Source: Agromyces rhizosphaerae (lineage in GTDB: Bacteria > Actinomycetota > Actinomycetes > Actinomycetales > Microbacteriaceae). From it: a DNA stretch of 64,000 nucleotides. The stretch spans positions 2,852,001 through 2,916,000 of the forward strand of contig NZ_BSDP01000001.1 in assembly GCF_027925245.1 (NCBI RefSeq). The letters run 5' to 3'. Below the pieces are notes generated by a model. The model worked only from the letters and a program-made list of their open reading frames with translations. It was not told where the DNA came from and made no database searches. Of this stretch, positions 55,677 through 63,388 are shown one piece after another; position 1 is the first letter of the stretch, and each line of letters starts with the position of its first letter. Made by a program: the position numbers and the translations under genes.

Positions 55677-55691
55677 AGGCACAAGGCGTAG
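55677..55691. repeat. 15-bp direct repeat, left copy
   Basis: AGGCACAAGGCGTAG, identical to 63614-63628. Both copies lie in gene-free stretches between transcription units of the element. Confidence 0.7.
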
Positions 55692-55724
55692 CCGCACGGT
55701 TCTGCCGCGTCTGGGCACAAGAGA

Positions 55725-55758
55725 GGGGCACCCCCAGCCGACTGGCTCGGAGTGCCCC
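55725..55758 (-). terminator. Hairpin terminator after the 74-residue protein gene
   Basis: Arms GGGGCACCCCCAGCC (55725-55739) and GGCTCGGAGTGCCCC (55744-55758) pair at 13 of 15 positions, 16 bp past the stop codon at 55775. Confidence 0.7.
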
Positions 55759-55774
55759 GATGGAAGGTAGGGGT

Positions 55775-55999
55775 TCAGCCCTCGATCTCGTAGTAGATGT
55801 CCTCGGTCAGGGTGCCGTCGGTCAGCCACGGCTCAACGTAGAGGCCGGGGTAGGTGCCCTCCTCGGCGTCCCAGTGGAAGCGACAGCCCTCGACCTCGAT
55901 CCAGGCCGGAGTCGTGAAGGGCTCCATGTCGCCGCCCATTGGAACCATCGGTCCCAGGGTCGGGGTCGGAACGCCGGACTGGTTGAGGTTGCTGTTCAT
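55775..55999 (-). CDS. Small hypothetical protein
   Basis: A 74-residue acidic, aromatic-rich protein (GGDMEPFTTPAWIEVEGCRFHWDAEEG). No family recognised. A monocistronic unit: motif CAGGCAAA lies 9 bp before the ATG and a hairpin terminator follows the stop. No conventional ribosome-binding site. Confidence 0.6.
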   Translation of the reverse strand: MNSNLNQSGVPTPTLGPMVPMGGDMEPFTTPAWIEVEGCRFHWDAEEGTYPGLYVEPWLTDGTLTEDIYYEIEG

Positions 56000-56006
56000 A
56001 GGGCAA

Positions 56007-56015
56007 TTTTGCCTG
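56007..56015 (-). promoter_or_regulatory. TCAGGCAAA motif (copy 2)
   Basis: Minus-strand ATCAGGCAAAATTGCCC directly in front of the ATG at 55999. The motif forms part of the small palindrome GGCAA-AAT-TTGCC-like stretch. Confidence 0.5.
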
Positions 56016-56175
56016 ATCAGAGCTGGAATCTACAGCCAAACCTAGACTGGCCCTGCGTCGGCGTAGGGGTCCACGGGCGCGGCTGTTGGTGGGGTGGGCA
56101 GGCTCGCATGTCTCGCCAGCGCGTCCTGAGACAGACCCTGCGGTCGCCAGCCGGGGTGCGCCTAGGTGGCAGGTA

Positions 56176-56230
56176 GCCCCGGGACGCCAGAGACCCCCAG
56201 GAGCGCGTGCTGGGGGTCTCGGTGCGGGGC
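56176..56230 (-). terminator. Hairpin terminator after the small serine recombinase gene
   Basis: Core arms AGACCCCCAG (56191-56200) and CTGGGGGTCT (56210-56219) are perfect and flanked by pairing GCCCC/GGGGC. It begins 4 bp after the recombinase stop and resembles the terminator at 58043. Confidence 0.8.
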
Positions 56231-56233
56231 CGG

Positions 56234-56872
56234 TCAGGCCGTGGCGGATGCGTACGCGCGGCGCACGGTGGACTCTTGCCACTGAGGCAGGCCGGTCGGC
56301 GACAGCACGCCGTCGGCCGTCAGGGTGTCCGCGATGCGGCAGAAACTGAGGCCCTCCTGCTCGCGGGTGATGACGATCCGGCGCAGTACGGCGGGCGGGA
56401 TGGCCGTGCGGCGTCCGTTGTGCTCGCCCCGTGCCTTGCGTGCCGCGAGGGCTTCACGGGTGCGGCTGGCGATCAGGTCGCGTTCAAGCTCCGCAAAGGT
56501 GGCGAGCATGTTGGCCATCGCCCGACCGCCTGGGGTGGTGAGGTCGAGCGCGTTGTCCAGTACGACGAGCGCCCATGCCTGCGTGATGGCCGAGTCGATG
56601 ATGGCGGACGCGTGCCGTACCGACCGTGCGAGGCGGTCGAGCTTCGCGACAATCAGGCCGTCGAACTGACCGGACGAGAGCATGTCGAGGCCACGGCGCA
56701 GCTCGGGGTTCACGTGCTTCCCGGAGCACCCGAGGTCGCGGAACAGCTCGTAGGTCCAGCCCCGACGCTCGCACTCAGTGATGATCGCGGTCTCCTGTGC
56801 CTCGATGCCCAGGCCGGAACGGTGCTGCTCCTCGGTGCTGACGCGAATGTAGCCGATCATGTGCTTGGTCAT
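56234..56872 (-). CDS. Small serine recombinase (resolvase/invertase type)
   Basis: A 212-residue site-specific recombinase. Catalytic-domain start MIGYIRVSTEEQHRSG with the nucleophile Ser in RVST, then DGLIVAKLDRLARSVRH and MLATFAELERDLIASRTREAL (E helix), and a short C-terminal DNA-binding part (GLSFCRIADTLTADGV). It is resolvase/invertase sized, far shorter than the large integrase at the right edge, so it likely resolves dimers or inverts DNA. The start overlaps the upstream gene's stop (ATGA). Confidence 0.9.
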   Translation of the reverse strand: MTKHMIGYIRVSTEEQHRSGLGIEAQETAIITECERRGWTYELFRDLGCSGKHVNPELRRGLDMLSSGQFDGLIVAKLDRLARSVRHASAIIDSAITQAWALVVLDNALDLTTPGGRAMANMLATFAELERDLIASRTREALAARKARGEHNGRRTAIPPAVLRRIVITREQEGLSFCRIADTLTADGVLSPTGLPQWQESTVRRAYASATA

Positions 56873-57171
56873 CGGCTCGCCCCCTTCGTGCGGTCGTAGA
56901 GGTCGCCCTCCACGTGGTGGAGCTTCGCCCCGGTGCGGCGGTGCCGTGCGATGTAGACGTAGCTCCCCCCGACGAATCGAATCTCCCAACCTGCGTCGTG
57001 CAGAGCATCGGCAAGGCCGTCGTCGGCTCCGCCCGGGAAGAACGCATCCCCGCTGCTCGGTGGTTCGAAGCTGTCGAGGATCGCCTTGAGTGCGGCGAAC
57101 GTGTCGGGCTTCTCCTCTCGGACTCGGGCGAGCGTGGCGTCGGATGCGGCCCAGTAGGCAGACAGGCTCAT
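56869..57171 (-). CDS. Hypothetical protein
   Basis: A 100-residue protein (MSLSAYWAASDATLARVREE; WEIRFVGGSYVYIARHRRTGAKLHHVEGDLYDR). No family recognised. Its 4-nt overlaps with both neighbours place it in an operon with the serine recombinase. Confidence 0.65.
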   Translation of the reverse strand: MSLSAYWAASDATLARVREEKPDTFAALKAILDSFEPPSSGDAFFPGGADDGLADALHDAGWEIRFVGGSYVYIARHRRTGAKLHHVEGDLYDRTKGASR

Positions 57172-57788
57172 GCGATTGCCTCCACAGCCGTGGGGCAGTT
57201 GGAGTCGCCGCCGAAGACGTCGCCGCAGTCATGCCAGCTGTGCGGCGTGCCGTCCCATGTGCAGTGGTCGTTGTCCCCGGGTGTTGCCTCGCAGTAGGCG
57301 CACGTGTCGCCATCCTCGGCGTTGGTGACCTCGAGCGAGTCGCCGTAGCCCCCGACGAATGAGCCAAACCCGGCTCCGTAGCGCTGGCCGTTGGAGAGGA
57401 CCACCTTGGCGTCCTCCCCGAACTCATCGATGGCCTCCTGAATCGACTCCAGCATGGCGCCGAGGGTGATGTGAGTGTTGATCTGCTCGGGCGAGTAGCC
57501 CTCGTTGTCGCTGATGTTGATGAGGACCGTGGCGGGACGGGCAGGGGTGTCTTCGCCGGCATCCTTGACCGGGGCCGACTCGGTGTCGCCCAACAGGTCA
57601 CCGCAGCGTCCGCATCGCTCGGACTGCTTGCCGGTAGCAGCCGCGACGAACGCCGAGTGGCCGTAGGCGGAGCAGTAGTCTGCGTGGCCCTGAGCGACGA
57701 CCGTGTCGGTCCAATGGGCCTCGGGTTCGTTGGTCGAGACGGCGTAGGGCTGCTGCGTGCCGTAGAACGAGTCGATTGCGATGGTCAT
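57168..57788 (-). CDS. Hypothetical protein with Cys pairs
   Basis: A 206-residue protein with putative zinc-binding pairs CGRCG (about 59-63) and CAYC (about 165) plus scattered Cys/His near the C-terminus (HCTWDGTPHSWHDCGD). No family recognised. First gene of the recombinase operon. ATG preceded by GGAAGG; the TTCAGGCAAA motif lies about 60 bp upstream. Confidence 0.65.
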   Translation of the reverse strand: MTIAIDSFYGTQQPYAVSTNEPEAHWTDTVVAQGHADYCSAYGHSAFVAAATGKQSERCGRCGDLLGDTESAPVKDAGEDTPARPATVLINISDNEGYSPEQINTHITLGAMLESIQEAIDEFGEDAKVVLSNGQRYGAGFGSFVGGYGDSLEVTNAEDGDTCAYCEATPGDNDHCTWDGTPHSWHDCGDVFGGDSNCPTAVEAIA

Positions 57789-57848
57789 GATGTGGAACCT
57801 TCCGTGTGGACTGAGGCGGAACCGTACGAACTCGCCTTGCGCCTGAAC

Positions 57849-57857
57849 TTTGCCTGA
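57849..57857 (-). promoter_or_regulatory. TCAGGCAAA motif (copy 3)
   Basis: Minus-strand TTCAGGCAAAGTTCAGGC, upstream of the recombinase operon. Confidence 0.5.
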
Positions 57858-58042
57858 ACATGACGAATGCTCACAAATTGCCCAATCGAGATGGTGATGT
57901 GCGCGCAGAGTGCTGCAAGGTGTCGGGTGTGGCCCGTAGTGGTTGGCTGGCTGGGGGCACTCGGTGGCAGGTGTCTCCGTGCGCGTCTCTCAGCGACCGC
58001 CTGGCTCGCCAGCAGGGCCGGGGCTAGGTGGCAACACCCCGA

Positions 58043-58069
58043 GAGACCCCCAGCGATGCCAGGGGTCTC
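58043..58069 (-). terminator. Hairpin terminator of the long minus-strand operon
   Basis: GAGACCCC (58043-58050) pairs with GGGGTCTC (58062-58069), 18 bp past the stop of the gene ending at 58087. The sequence before it (CTAGGTGGCA) is also found before the terminator at 56176, so the two are related copies. Confidence 0.75.
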
Positions 58070-58086
58070 CCCCGTGCGGGCGCAGA

Positions 58087-58659
58087 TCAGACGTTCGGCG
58101 CGGCGTACGTCATCGAGTTGGACAGGTTGTACGCGGCTCCGCTGGTGTTCGCCTCGACGTAGGCGAGCGCTGCGGCCGAGTCCGCCGTGTCCGGGTGTGC
58201 GGCCTGGTAGGCCTGGGCCACGTCGAGCCACACGTGGTTCCGCGCGCGGGTGCCGATGGCGTGGGCCATCTCGGCGTCACCGTTGCGGATGGCGTCGTTG
58301 AGGACGTCCATCGCCTCCTGCTTGTCCGTGATCTTGCGGGCACGGTCGGCGGCGTCACGGCGCAGGAGCACGCTGTTGGCGTCGGTGGGCTGGTTCCCGC
58401 GCAGCTCCTTCTCGATCTTGTTGCGCAGGCCGCTCACGTAGGAGTCCTGCTGGCCCTTGATCGCGTCGAGCTTGCTGCGGGTGTCCTTGTCGAGGGCTTC
58501 CAGCTTCTGCTTCTTGGCGAGGTCGGACGCCATCGGGTCTGCGAGGATCGCCTGGCGGGCGGCGCGGTGCGCTTCCTTGGCGGCGCTCGCGCTCTCCTTG
58601 TAGCTGTTCAGCGCCGAGGGGAGGCTCGACTCGACGGATGCTGCGGTGCTCTTGCTCAT
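58087..58659 (-). CDS. Coiled-coil hypothetical protein (possible phage structural or DNA-associated protein)
   Basis: A 190-residue, almost entirely helical protein rich in Ala, Lys, Asp and Glu (SYKESASAAKEAHRAARQAILADP; KKQKLEALDKDTRSKLDAIKGQQ). Composition and length resemble phage scaffold-like or coiled-coil proteins, but no motif confirms this. Last gene of its transcription unit. Confidence 0.65.
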   Translation of the reverse strand: MSKSTAASVESSLPSALNSYKESASAAKEAHRAARQAILADPMASDLAKKQKLEALDKDTRSKLDAIKGQQDSYVSGLRNKIEKELRGNQPTDANSVLLRRDAADRARKITDKQEAMDVLNDAIRNGDAEMAHAIGTRARNHVWLDVAQAYQAAHPDTADSAAALAYVEANTSGAAYNLSNSMTYAAPNV

Positions 58660-58717
58660 GATGTGTTCCTTCTGTTGATCGGTTGCCGGGAACCGCCCGG
58701 CGCGGTGGTCGTGATGG

Positions 58718-58897
58718 TCAGTAGCGCAAACGCGCGTGGCGGTGCCCTGCCCGAAAGCCCTCGTCCCACGCGTCCGCCTTGATGGAGGCGATGGCCGGTG
58801 AAGTAAGCACGGCGTCGGCCAGTTCCTCGCCGGTGAGCGTCGTGCGGAGGCCCTCGATCGTTCGCGCGAGTTCTTCGCGGAGCTGCTCGGGAGTCAT
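58718..58897 (-). CDS. 59-residue hypothetical protein
   Basis: A short gene with a clear ribosome-binding site (GGAGGAAG 6 nt before the ATG). The protein starts MTPEQLREELARTIEGLRTTL and ends GHRHARLRY. It lies 3 bp after the WhiB-like gene's stop, in the same operon. No family recognised. Confidence 0.65.
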   Translation of the reverse strand: MTPEQLREELARTIEGLRTTLTGEELADAVLTSPAIASIKADAWDEGFRAGHRHARLRY

Positions 58898-58900
58898 AGG

Positions 58901-59167
58901 TCACTTCCTCCCTTTCTCGGAGTAGTGGTGCCCGGCCCAGAAGCCGGAGGTCACCTTGGCTGCGGTCGCGGCTGCGTCGCACAGGTCCGACACGAGGCAC
59001 CGACCGCAGATCGACGTGCATCGTGCGCGGTCCTCGGCTGACACTCGGTCGGCGGTGAACAGGGCGTCCCCGTCGCACGGTGGCGCGTACTCTCGCAGCG
59101 CGGCATTGAGCTCATCCCACGCATCGTCGACGGCTTCTGTGGCCTCGGCTTTCGGTTGGGCGCTCAC
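58901..59167 (-). CDS. WhiB-like iron-sulfur transcription factor (element-encoded)
   Basis: An 88-residue protein with the WhiB cysteine pattern C31, C54-x2-C57-x5-C63 for a [4Fe-4S] cluster, an extra Cys50, and a GFWAG turn in place of the usual GVWGG. WhiB-like proteins are common in actinophages and act on host sigma-factor-bound polymerase. GTG at 59167 overlaps the upstream stop (GTGA); longer frames would overlap that gene. Confidence 0.82.
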   Translation of the reverse strand: MSAQPKAEATEAVDDAWDELNAALREYAPPCDGDALFTADRVSAEDRARCTSICGRCLVSDLCDAAATAAKVTSGFWAGHHYSEKGRK

Positions 59168-59388
59168 AGCGCGACACCGTCTCGACGGTAGGGAGGTACC
59201 GCGCCCAGGTCGTCGGCTGGGGTAGTGCGAGGACTCAGCAGACTCGGCACGATGACGATCGAAGCCATCTCGCGCTCGACCTGGATCCACGACGGGATGC
59301 CGTCGGCGTCTTCCAAGAGGTCGACGTCGACTACCTCGACGTGCTGGCCGTGCAGGGCTTCGAGGTCGCTGGTGTCACGCTCGGTCAT
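59164..59388 (-). CDS. Small hypothetical protein
   Basis: A 74-residue protein (MTERDTSDLEALHGQHVEVVDVDLLEDADG). No family recognised. GAAAGGA precedes the ATG. Directly upstream of and overlapping the WhiB-like gene. Confidence 0.6.
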   Translation of the reverse strand: MTERDTSDLEALHGQHVEVVDVDLLEDADGIPSWIQVEREMASIVIVPSLLSPRTTPADDLGAVPPYRRDGVAL

Positions 59389-59391
59389 GAT

Positions 59392-59541
59392 CTAGATGTC
59401 CTTTCGATTGATGAGGGCTGAGGCAGATTGAGGCGGAAGTCGTATGTGCCCGATTCCGCCTGAGTGTCGTGCGCGGGCGGAGCCGGCGAGAGGCGCGTTC
59501 GTTCGTGCGCTGCACAGGCTTCGGTTTCTCGACGTGTTCAT
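59392..59541 (-). CDS. Possible 49-residue protein (uncertain)
   Basis: ATG at 59541 has AGAAGG 6 nt upstream and the frame stops 3 bp before the next gene's ATG, both signs of a real gene. The product (MNTSRNRSLCSARTNAPLAG, ending ALINRKDI) has no recognisable fold and an odd composition, so this may be only a leader. Confidence 0.3.
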   Translation of the reverse strand: MNTSRNRSLCSARTNAPLAGSARARHSGGIGHIRLPPQSASALINRKDI

Positions 59542-59590
59542 GGGTGCCTTCTTCCTGTGTGCCTCGATTGATCGCCGCACAGCCGGGTGG

Positions 59591-59785
59591 CTAGTGCGTG
59601 ATGCCGTTCAGCCGGGGGCACGTCGGGTCGTGGAGGATCGTGGCGTGGTGGACACCGTGCTGATCGCGCGTCACCTCACCCGCGACGGAGTCGCAGTCGG
59701 GGCACTTGTACGACTCGACGTACTGGACCGCTCGCGGGTCCAGCCGTGTCGCCTTCGCGAGCGCGCGACGCTCTCGCCGGTTCAT
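59591..59785 (-). CDS. Small zinc-ribbon-like protein
   Basis: A 64-residue basic protein with CPDCDS (about 28-33) and, later, HHATILHDPTCPRL, which could complete a zinc site. ATG has AGGAGGAGGGCG upstream, a strong ribosome-binding site. No specific family. Confidence 0.65.
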   Translation of the reverse strand: MNRRERRALAKATRLDPRAVQYVESYKCPDCDSVAGEVTRDQHGVHHATILHDPTCPRLNGITH

Positions 59786-59816
59786 CGCCCTCCTCCTCTT
59801 GGGCGGCTGCGGGTGC

Positions 59817-59950
59817 CAAGCGGCGTACCACCCCGGTTTCTCTCTGTTTTGCTAGGCGCTTGCTGCTTGGGTTTAAGGACCCAAGCGGCCAAGCGTCGTA
59901 GCAATGCCGCTTTGCAAGCAGCGACAAGCGGCGTAAAGCGGCAAGCGGTG
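59817..59950. repeat. Iteron-like repeats, candidate replication origin of the element
   Basis: CAAGCGGCGTA occurs exactly twice (59818-59828 and 59925-59935). Further AAGCGGC or AAGCGTC units lie at 59883, 59891, 59936 and 59943, with inverted forms at about 59857 and 59906. A perfect hairpin GCTTGGGT/ACCCAAGC (59865-59886) and T-rich patches lie inside. The array sits at the 3' end of the RepA-like gene, as expected for an iteron origin. Confidence 0.55.
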
Positions 59951-59957
59951 TGGGTGC

Positions 59958-61259
59958 TCATTCGGTATCCACCAGCTCGAGCTCTTCCGGCGTCCAGATG
60001 CCGTCGTACGGCTGGACGAGCGTGTGCATGACCGCCTTGCCGTGCTTCTCCTTCTTGATGAAGCCAGCGGCGACCATCTGATTGATGACCGTGCCGAGGT
60101 TGGAGTTGTCGAACCCCTTGAACGCTTCTCTCAGGTCGGTTGTGTTGAGCGGGCCGTCGGCCAGCGCGTCGCAGAGTGCCTTCGCCTTCTGCTTGAACTT
60201 GACTGCGTCGGCCAGCTCCTGCGGCGGCGGGTCTACCAGGCTGATACGCGTGATTGCCTGCGCCTCGCGCTTCCGGCGGACCTGCACGATGTCGACCTTC
60301 AAGTGGGCGACAACCTCAGCCTCTGCCGAGGCTCCGTGGCGGTCCTTGGCGGTGACCAGCTTCGAGTAGCCGGACTTCGCCTTGCTGAAGCCGACGACCC
60401 GCTCCTGGAGGTATTGCGCACCTGTGATCGCCGCCTTCTTGCGCTGGCTGCCGATGGGCCACAGAGCCCCGTTGACGGTGTCCTTCGGGTTGTGGTCCAG
60501 CAGCAGCACGGCTGGCCCGTGCCTGACGATGAACCCCGGCACGCGGAACGTCCACTGGATGATGTGGTTGTCGTCCAGGTAGCTGAGGCCCTCCTGCGCC
60601 AGCGAGCCACCGACCGCATCAATCACGACCAGCGCAGGCTTGATGCGGCTGAGCATCGCGCCGACGCTCTGCTGGTCGAACCGATACTTCGGGCGGAAGT
60701 AGATGAACCGCTCCAGCACCACGTCGGGCTTGACTCCGAAGTAGAGCAGGAGGCGCTCCGTGATGCCCCGCTCGTCGTCCTCGTGGTCGATGTAGACAAC
60801 GGTCTCGCCCGCGTCGAGCGCCTGCTTGCAGGCCAGCAGAGCCGTCCACGACTTGCCCGCGTTGCTGTGCCCATGGATGCCATTGACACGACCCGCGTAC
60901 AGCAGGAAGCGCTCGCTCGGTGACACCAGGAGCAACCCCGGCACGATGGGAGGGAGGGTGCCGTCCATGATTCCCGTGACCACATCGGTGAGGTCCAGCG
61001 GCTCCCACGCGCCAGTGAGTCCCTTCCGGCGGGCGACCTCCTGCTCAGCCCTCTCCTTGGACTCGATCCGGAGAATCTCATCGCTGGTGGCCTCTTCGAA
61101 GTCCTGCATGTCGAAGAGCGCCTCTTCGTCGGCGGTGGGCTTGTCGACTCGACTCGTGGGGGACGGGGGACCGGAGCGGGTGCGCTTCTTGAGTGGCCTC
61201 TCAGCGGCAGCCCGCTTCTTTGCAGGCGCGTCACGGCGTCCGTTCTTTGGGGTGGTCAT
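59958..61259 (-). CDS. RepA-like AAA+ ATPase (plasmid/phage replication helicase type)
   Basis: A 433-residue protein: basic N-terminal tail, RecA-like ATPase with Walker A GHSNAGKSWTALLA, Walker B-like VVYIDHEDDE and a second acidic strand PALVVIDAVGG, sensor region VLLLDHNPKDT. A C-terminal winged-helix-like part follows (LNTTDLREAFKGFDNSNLGTVINQMVAAGFIKKEK). This is the AAA_25/RepA layout. It overlaps the primase-polymerase by 4 bp (ATGA), giving a classic replication pair. Confidence 0.87.
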   Translation of the reverse strand: MTTPKNGRRDAPAKKRAAAERPLKKRTRSGPPSPTSRVDKPTADEEALFDMQDFEEATSDEILRIESKERAEQEVARRKGLTGAWEPLDLTDVVTGIMDGTLPPIVPGLLLVSPSERFLLYAGRVNGIHGHSNAGKSWTALLACKQALDAGETVVYIDHEDDERGITERLLLYFGVKPDVVLERFIYFRPKYRFDQQSVGAMLSRIKPALVVIDAVGGSLAQEGLSYLDDNHIIQWTFRVPGFIVRHGPAVLLLDHNPKDTVNGALWPIGSQRKKAAITGAQYLQERVVGFSKAKSGYSKLVTAKDRHGASAEAEVVAHLKVDIVQVRRKREAQAITRISLVDPPPQELADAVKFKQKAKALCDALADGPLNTTDLREAFKGFDNSNLGTVINQMVAAGFIKKEKHGKAVMHTLVQPYDGIWTPEELELVDTE

Positions 61260-61984
61260 GCTGATGCCTTTCTGACGGAGTCGACGACGCGGCGAGCCTC
61301 CTGCGGGGTGAAGCCGAGGTCCTCTGCGGCCTCGATGAGCTTGCGTATCTGGCGCTCGGGCGCGCTCTGCTCGACGGCCCTGCGCACCGCCCAGTGATAC
61401 GCGTCGTGCCGTTGGCCCTTGGGCTGTCGGCGAACGTAGGAGATCAGTCCGCTGATGTTGACCGCCCGTCGTCCACGGCGGGGCGTGTATGGCTTCGGGC
61501 GAATGAGGCTGATGACTTCGATGGGCAGGCGGGCGACGGGAACGTCAGCACCCCATCGATACGGCTTGCCAGTGTCAGGGTGGATGCTTGGCGGCATGAC
61601 CACTTGAGCACTCGTAAGCACGTCGATGCCTACAGGCATCCGCACCTTGGTCGTCTTCGGGAACGGGCGGAGGTAGTGAAGGTGCATCGAGCCGTCTCCG
61701 CGGCCAGACTTGATGGTCATCGTCGGCGGCATCTTGACCCCGGCCAGCTCTTCGAGCGCTTCGAGTGAGCCGCCATTGTGTGGGTCGATGTCGATCACCA
61801 CGTGGTTGTCCGGAATGACCGCGCCGACGTTGTACTCGTTGCTCGTCCACCAGTCGCGGATAGTTGCCGGATCGGTGGTGGCCTCCTGCATCCAGCCGAG
61901 GATGAAGGGCTTCTTGCCGTTGAGCGGGATCACGCGCCACCCAGCGTCGGCAAGCTCCAGCGCGGCACGCAGCATCGGCCTCAC
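61256..61984 (-). CDS. Bifunctional primase-polymerase (prim-pol domain)
   Basis: A 242-residue AEP-superfamily protein. The metal site VVIDIDPHNGGS and the SGRGDGSMHLHY motif are present, with the N-terminal AGWRVIPLNGKKPFILGW typical of plasmid/phage prim-pol domains. It should prime and extend DNA at the element's origin together with the downstream ATPase. A second ATG three codons in is an alternative start. Confidence 0.88.
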   Translation of the reverse strand: MRPMLRAALELADAGWRVIPLNGKKPFILGWMQEATTDPATIRDWWTSNEYNVGAVIPDNHVVIDIDPHNGGSLEALEELAGVKMPPTMTIKSGRGDGSMHLHYLRPFPKTTKVRMPVGIDVLTSAQVVMPPSIHPDTGKPYRWGADVPVARLPIEVISLIRPKPYTPRRGRRAVNISGLISYVRRQPKGQRHDAYHWAVRRAVEQSAPERQIRKLIEAAEDLGFTPQEARRVVDSVRKASA

Positions 61985-62280
61985 CGGTCGGCTCCATTCG
62001 CAGGGGGAGACGCCAGCTCGATCCGGCAGAGCCCTGTCGCGGCCCAGCGCGCGAGCAGGCTGGTCGGCCAGAATCGGCGGTGTCGGCCATACCGGCTCAC
62101 GTGGCCTTGGAAGCCCCGGGGTGCGACGCCCTTGTGCAGGACGAAGTCGCGGAAGGCGCGGCTCTCGGCCTCCAGCCAGAAGTGGTGACCAGAGGGATCG
62201 GTGACCTGAATCACGGTCCCGATGGGCAGGCTCTCCAGGTAGTCCTGGGACGCGCTCTCAGCGTCGTCCACGGGGCTCAC
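61981..62280 (-). CDS. Hypothetical protein
   Basis: A 99-residue protein (VSPVDDAESASQDYLESLPIG; HHFWLEAESRAFRDFVLHKG). No family recognised. The GTG start overlaps the upstream stop (GTGA) and its own stop overlaps the primase-polymerase start, so it is an operon member. Confidence 0.62.
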   Translation of the reverse strand: MSPVDDAESASQDYLESLPIGTVIQVTDPSGHHFWLEAESRAFRDFVLHKGVAPRGFQGHVSRYGRHRRFWPTSLLARWAATGLCRIELASPPANGADR

Positions 62281-62693
62281 TGGTCGGCCTCCTCTTCGCC
62301 GTCCTCGTCCTCGTCCTCGTCGTCCTGCTCGATCACTAGCCGCATCCGCAGCGGCTCGTCCGCCGTGAAGTACACGACGCTCTGGCATTCCTCGCACCGG
62401 GGATAGGAGCGTTCCTCCTGTAGTCCGCGCCCCGTGTGGTGGTTCCACAGCGCCTCCAGGCCCCAGCAGAGGCCCTCCTCGGTGGGCCACGCGGCGAAGT
62501 CGTACTGGAACGACCCAGCGACGCTGTAGACGTGGAAGTACCCGTAGGGGTGTGAGGTTGCATTGGAGAGGTTGACGCCGCGCTCTGCCCACGGCTCGAA
62601 CCACGTAGGGTCGGGGCCAGACTGAAGCACTCTGCGCGCTTCCGTCTCAGACAGTGATCGCTTGCCGGGGTAGTCGGACGGGTAGCGGGTCAT
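62277..62693 (-). CDS. Hypothetical protein with acidic tail
   Basis: A 138-residue protein rich in aromatic residues (HPYGYFHVYSVAGSFQYDF), with CEEC at about 100 and a run of Asp/Glu at the end. No family recognised. Overlaps neighbours by 4 bp on both sides. Confidence 0.62.
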   Translation of the reverse strand: MTRYPSDYPGKRSLSETEARRVLQSGPDPTWFEPWAERGVNLSNATSHPYGYFHVYSVAGSFQYDFAAWPTEEGLCWGLEALWNHHTGRGLQEERSYPRCEECQSVVYFTADEPLRMRLVIEQDDEDEDEDGEEEADQ

Positions 62694-62899
62694 CGCCGGA
62701 CCCCCTTCATCAGACCGGTCAGGGTTCTGACCTGAGTGGGGGTGAGCGGCGGAGCAACGGCGAGTGCGCGATCGATTGCGTCGGCGATCTGAGCCTCTGC
62801 CAGGTTGCGACGGGCGACAGCCTCGCGCTCAGGGTCTTTGAGGCGGACGGCTACAGCGACATGCGCCGAAGCGGTGAGGGTACGGGTGACGGTGGCCAC
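62690..62899 (-). CDS. Small hypothetical protein
   Basis: A 69-residue helical protein (RTLTASAHVAVAVRLKDPE; AEAQIADAIDRALAVAPPL). GTG at 62899 is preferred since GAAGGAAA lies 7 nt upstream; an earlier GTG at 62959 has no ribosome-binding site. No family recognised. Confidence 0.58.
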   Translation of the reverse strand: MATVTRTLTASAHVAVAVRLKDPEREAVARRNLAEAQIADAIDRALAVAPPLTPTQVRTLTGLMKGVRR

Positions 62900-63057
62900 G
62901 GGAGTTTCCTTCGCGAGTTGAAGTAACTCCCGCGGAGGAGGCTCGACCGGACTGGCCACGGCACCTGGAGCGTCCAGGCATTTTGATGCCGCAATGTGGC
63001 CCTGATGTTTACAGCGCCGACCACCAGCGCTTGTTGTTCAGTTGTGGTGTGGACAGG

Positions 63058-63336
63058 CTAGACCATGAGCCGCTCGTCATTGCGCACGGCCTCGGCGATC
63101 TTCGCCTGAATCTCATCGTGAGAGTACACCGGGCTGTTGCCGCAGGGGCACTCAAGTGTCGGACGAGGGTACGCCTGCATGGTTCCGTCATCCAGACGGC
63201 GGAGGTAGAAATCGTCATTGGAGCCGTGCTGATCACTCCGGACCCACACGTTGTCGGCCTCATCCCACGAGTAGCGAGCGAGCGTGCGCTCGTCGTTCTT
63301 GCAGAAGACCTTGATCGTGGATCGCTGGTGTGCCAT
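63058..63336 (-). CDS. Small hypothetical protein with CPCG motif
   Basis: A 92-residue protein (MAHQRSTIKVFCKNDERTLARYSWDEADNVW) with CPCG near residue 63, a possible half zinc site. No family recognised. Likely the first gene of the long minus-strand unit; TGAGGCAAA lies about 50 bp upstream. Confidence 0.6.
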   Translation of the reverse strand: MAHQRSTIKVFCKNDERTLARYSWDEADNVWVRSDQHGSNDDFYLRRLDDGTMQAYPRPTLECPCGNSPVYSHDEIQAKIAEAVRNDERLMV

Positions 63337-63379
63337 GCCCACAAGCCTTGCCTATGCCCCGTAGAGCGCCAAACGGATT

Positions 63380-63388
63380 GTTTGCCTC
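63380..63388 (-). promoter_or_regulatory. TGAGGCAAA motif (copy 4)
   Basis: Minus-strand TTGAGGCAAACAATCC, one mismatch from the other copies, upstream of the long minus-strand operon. Confidence 0.45.
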
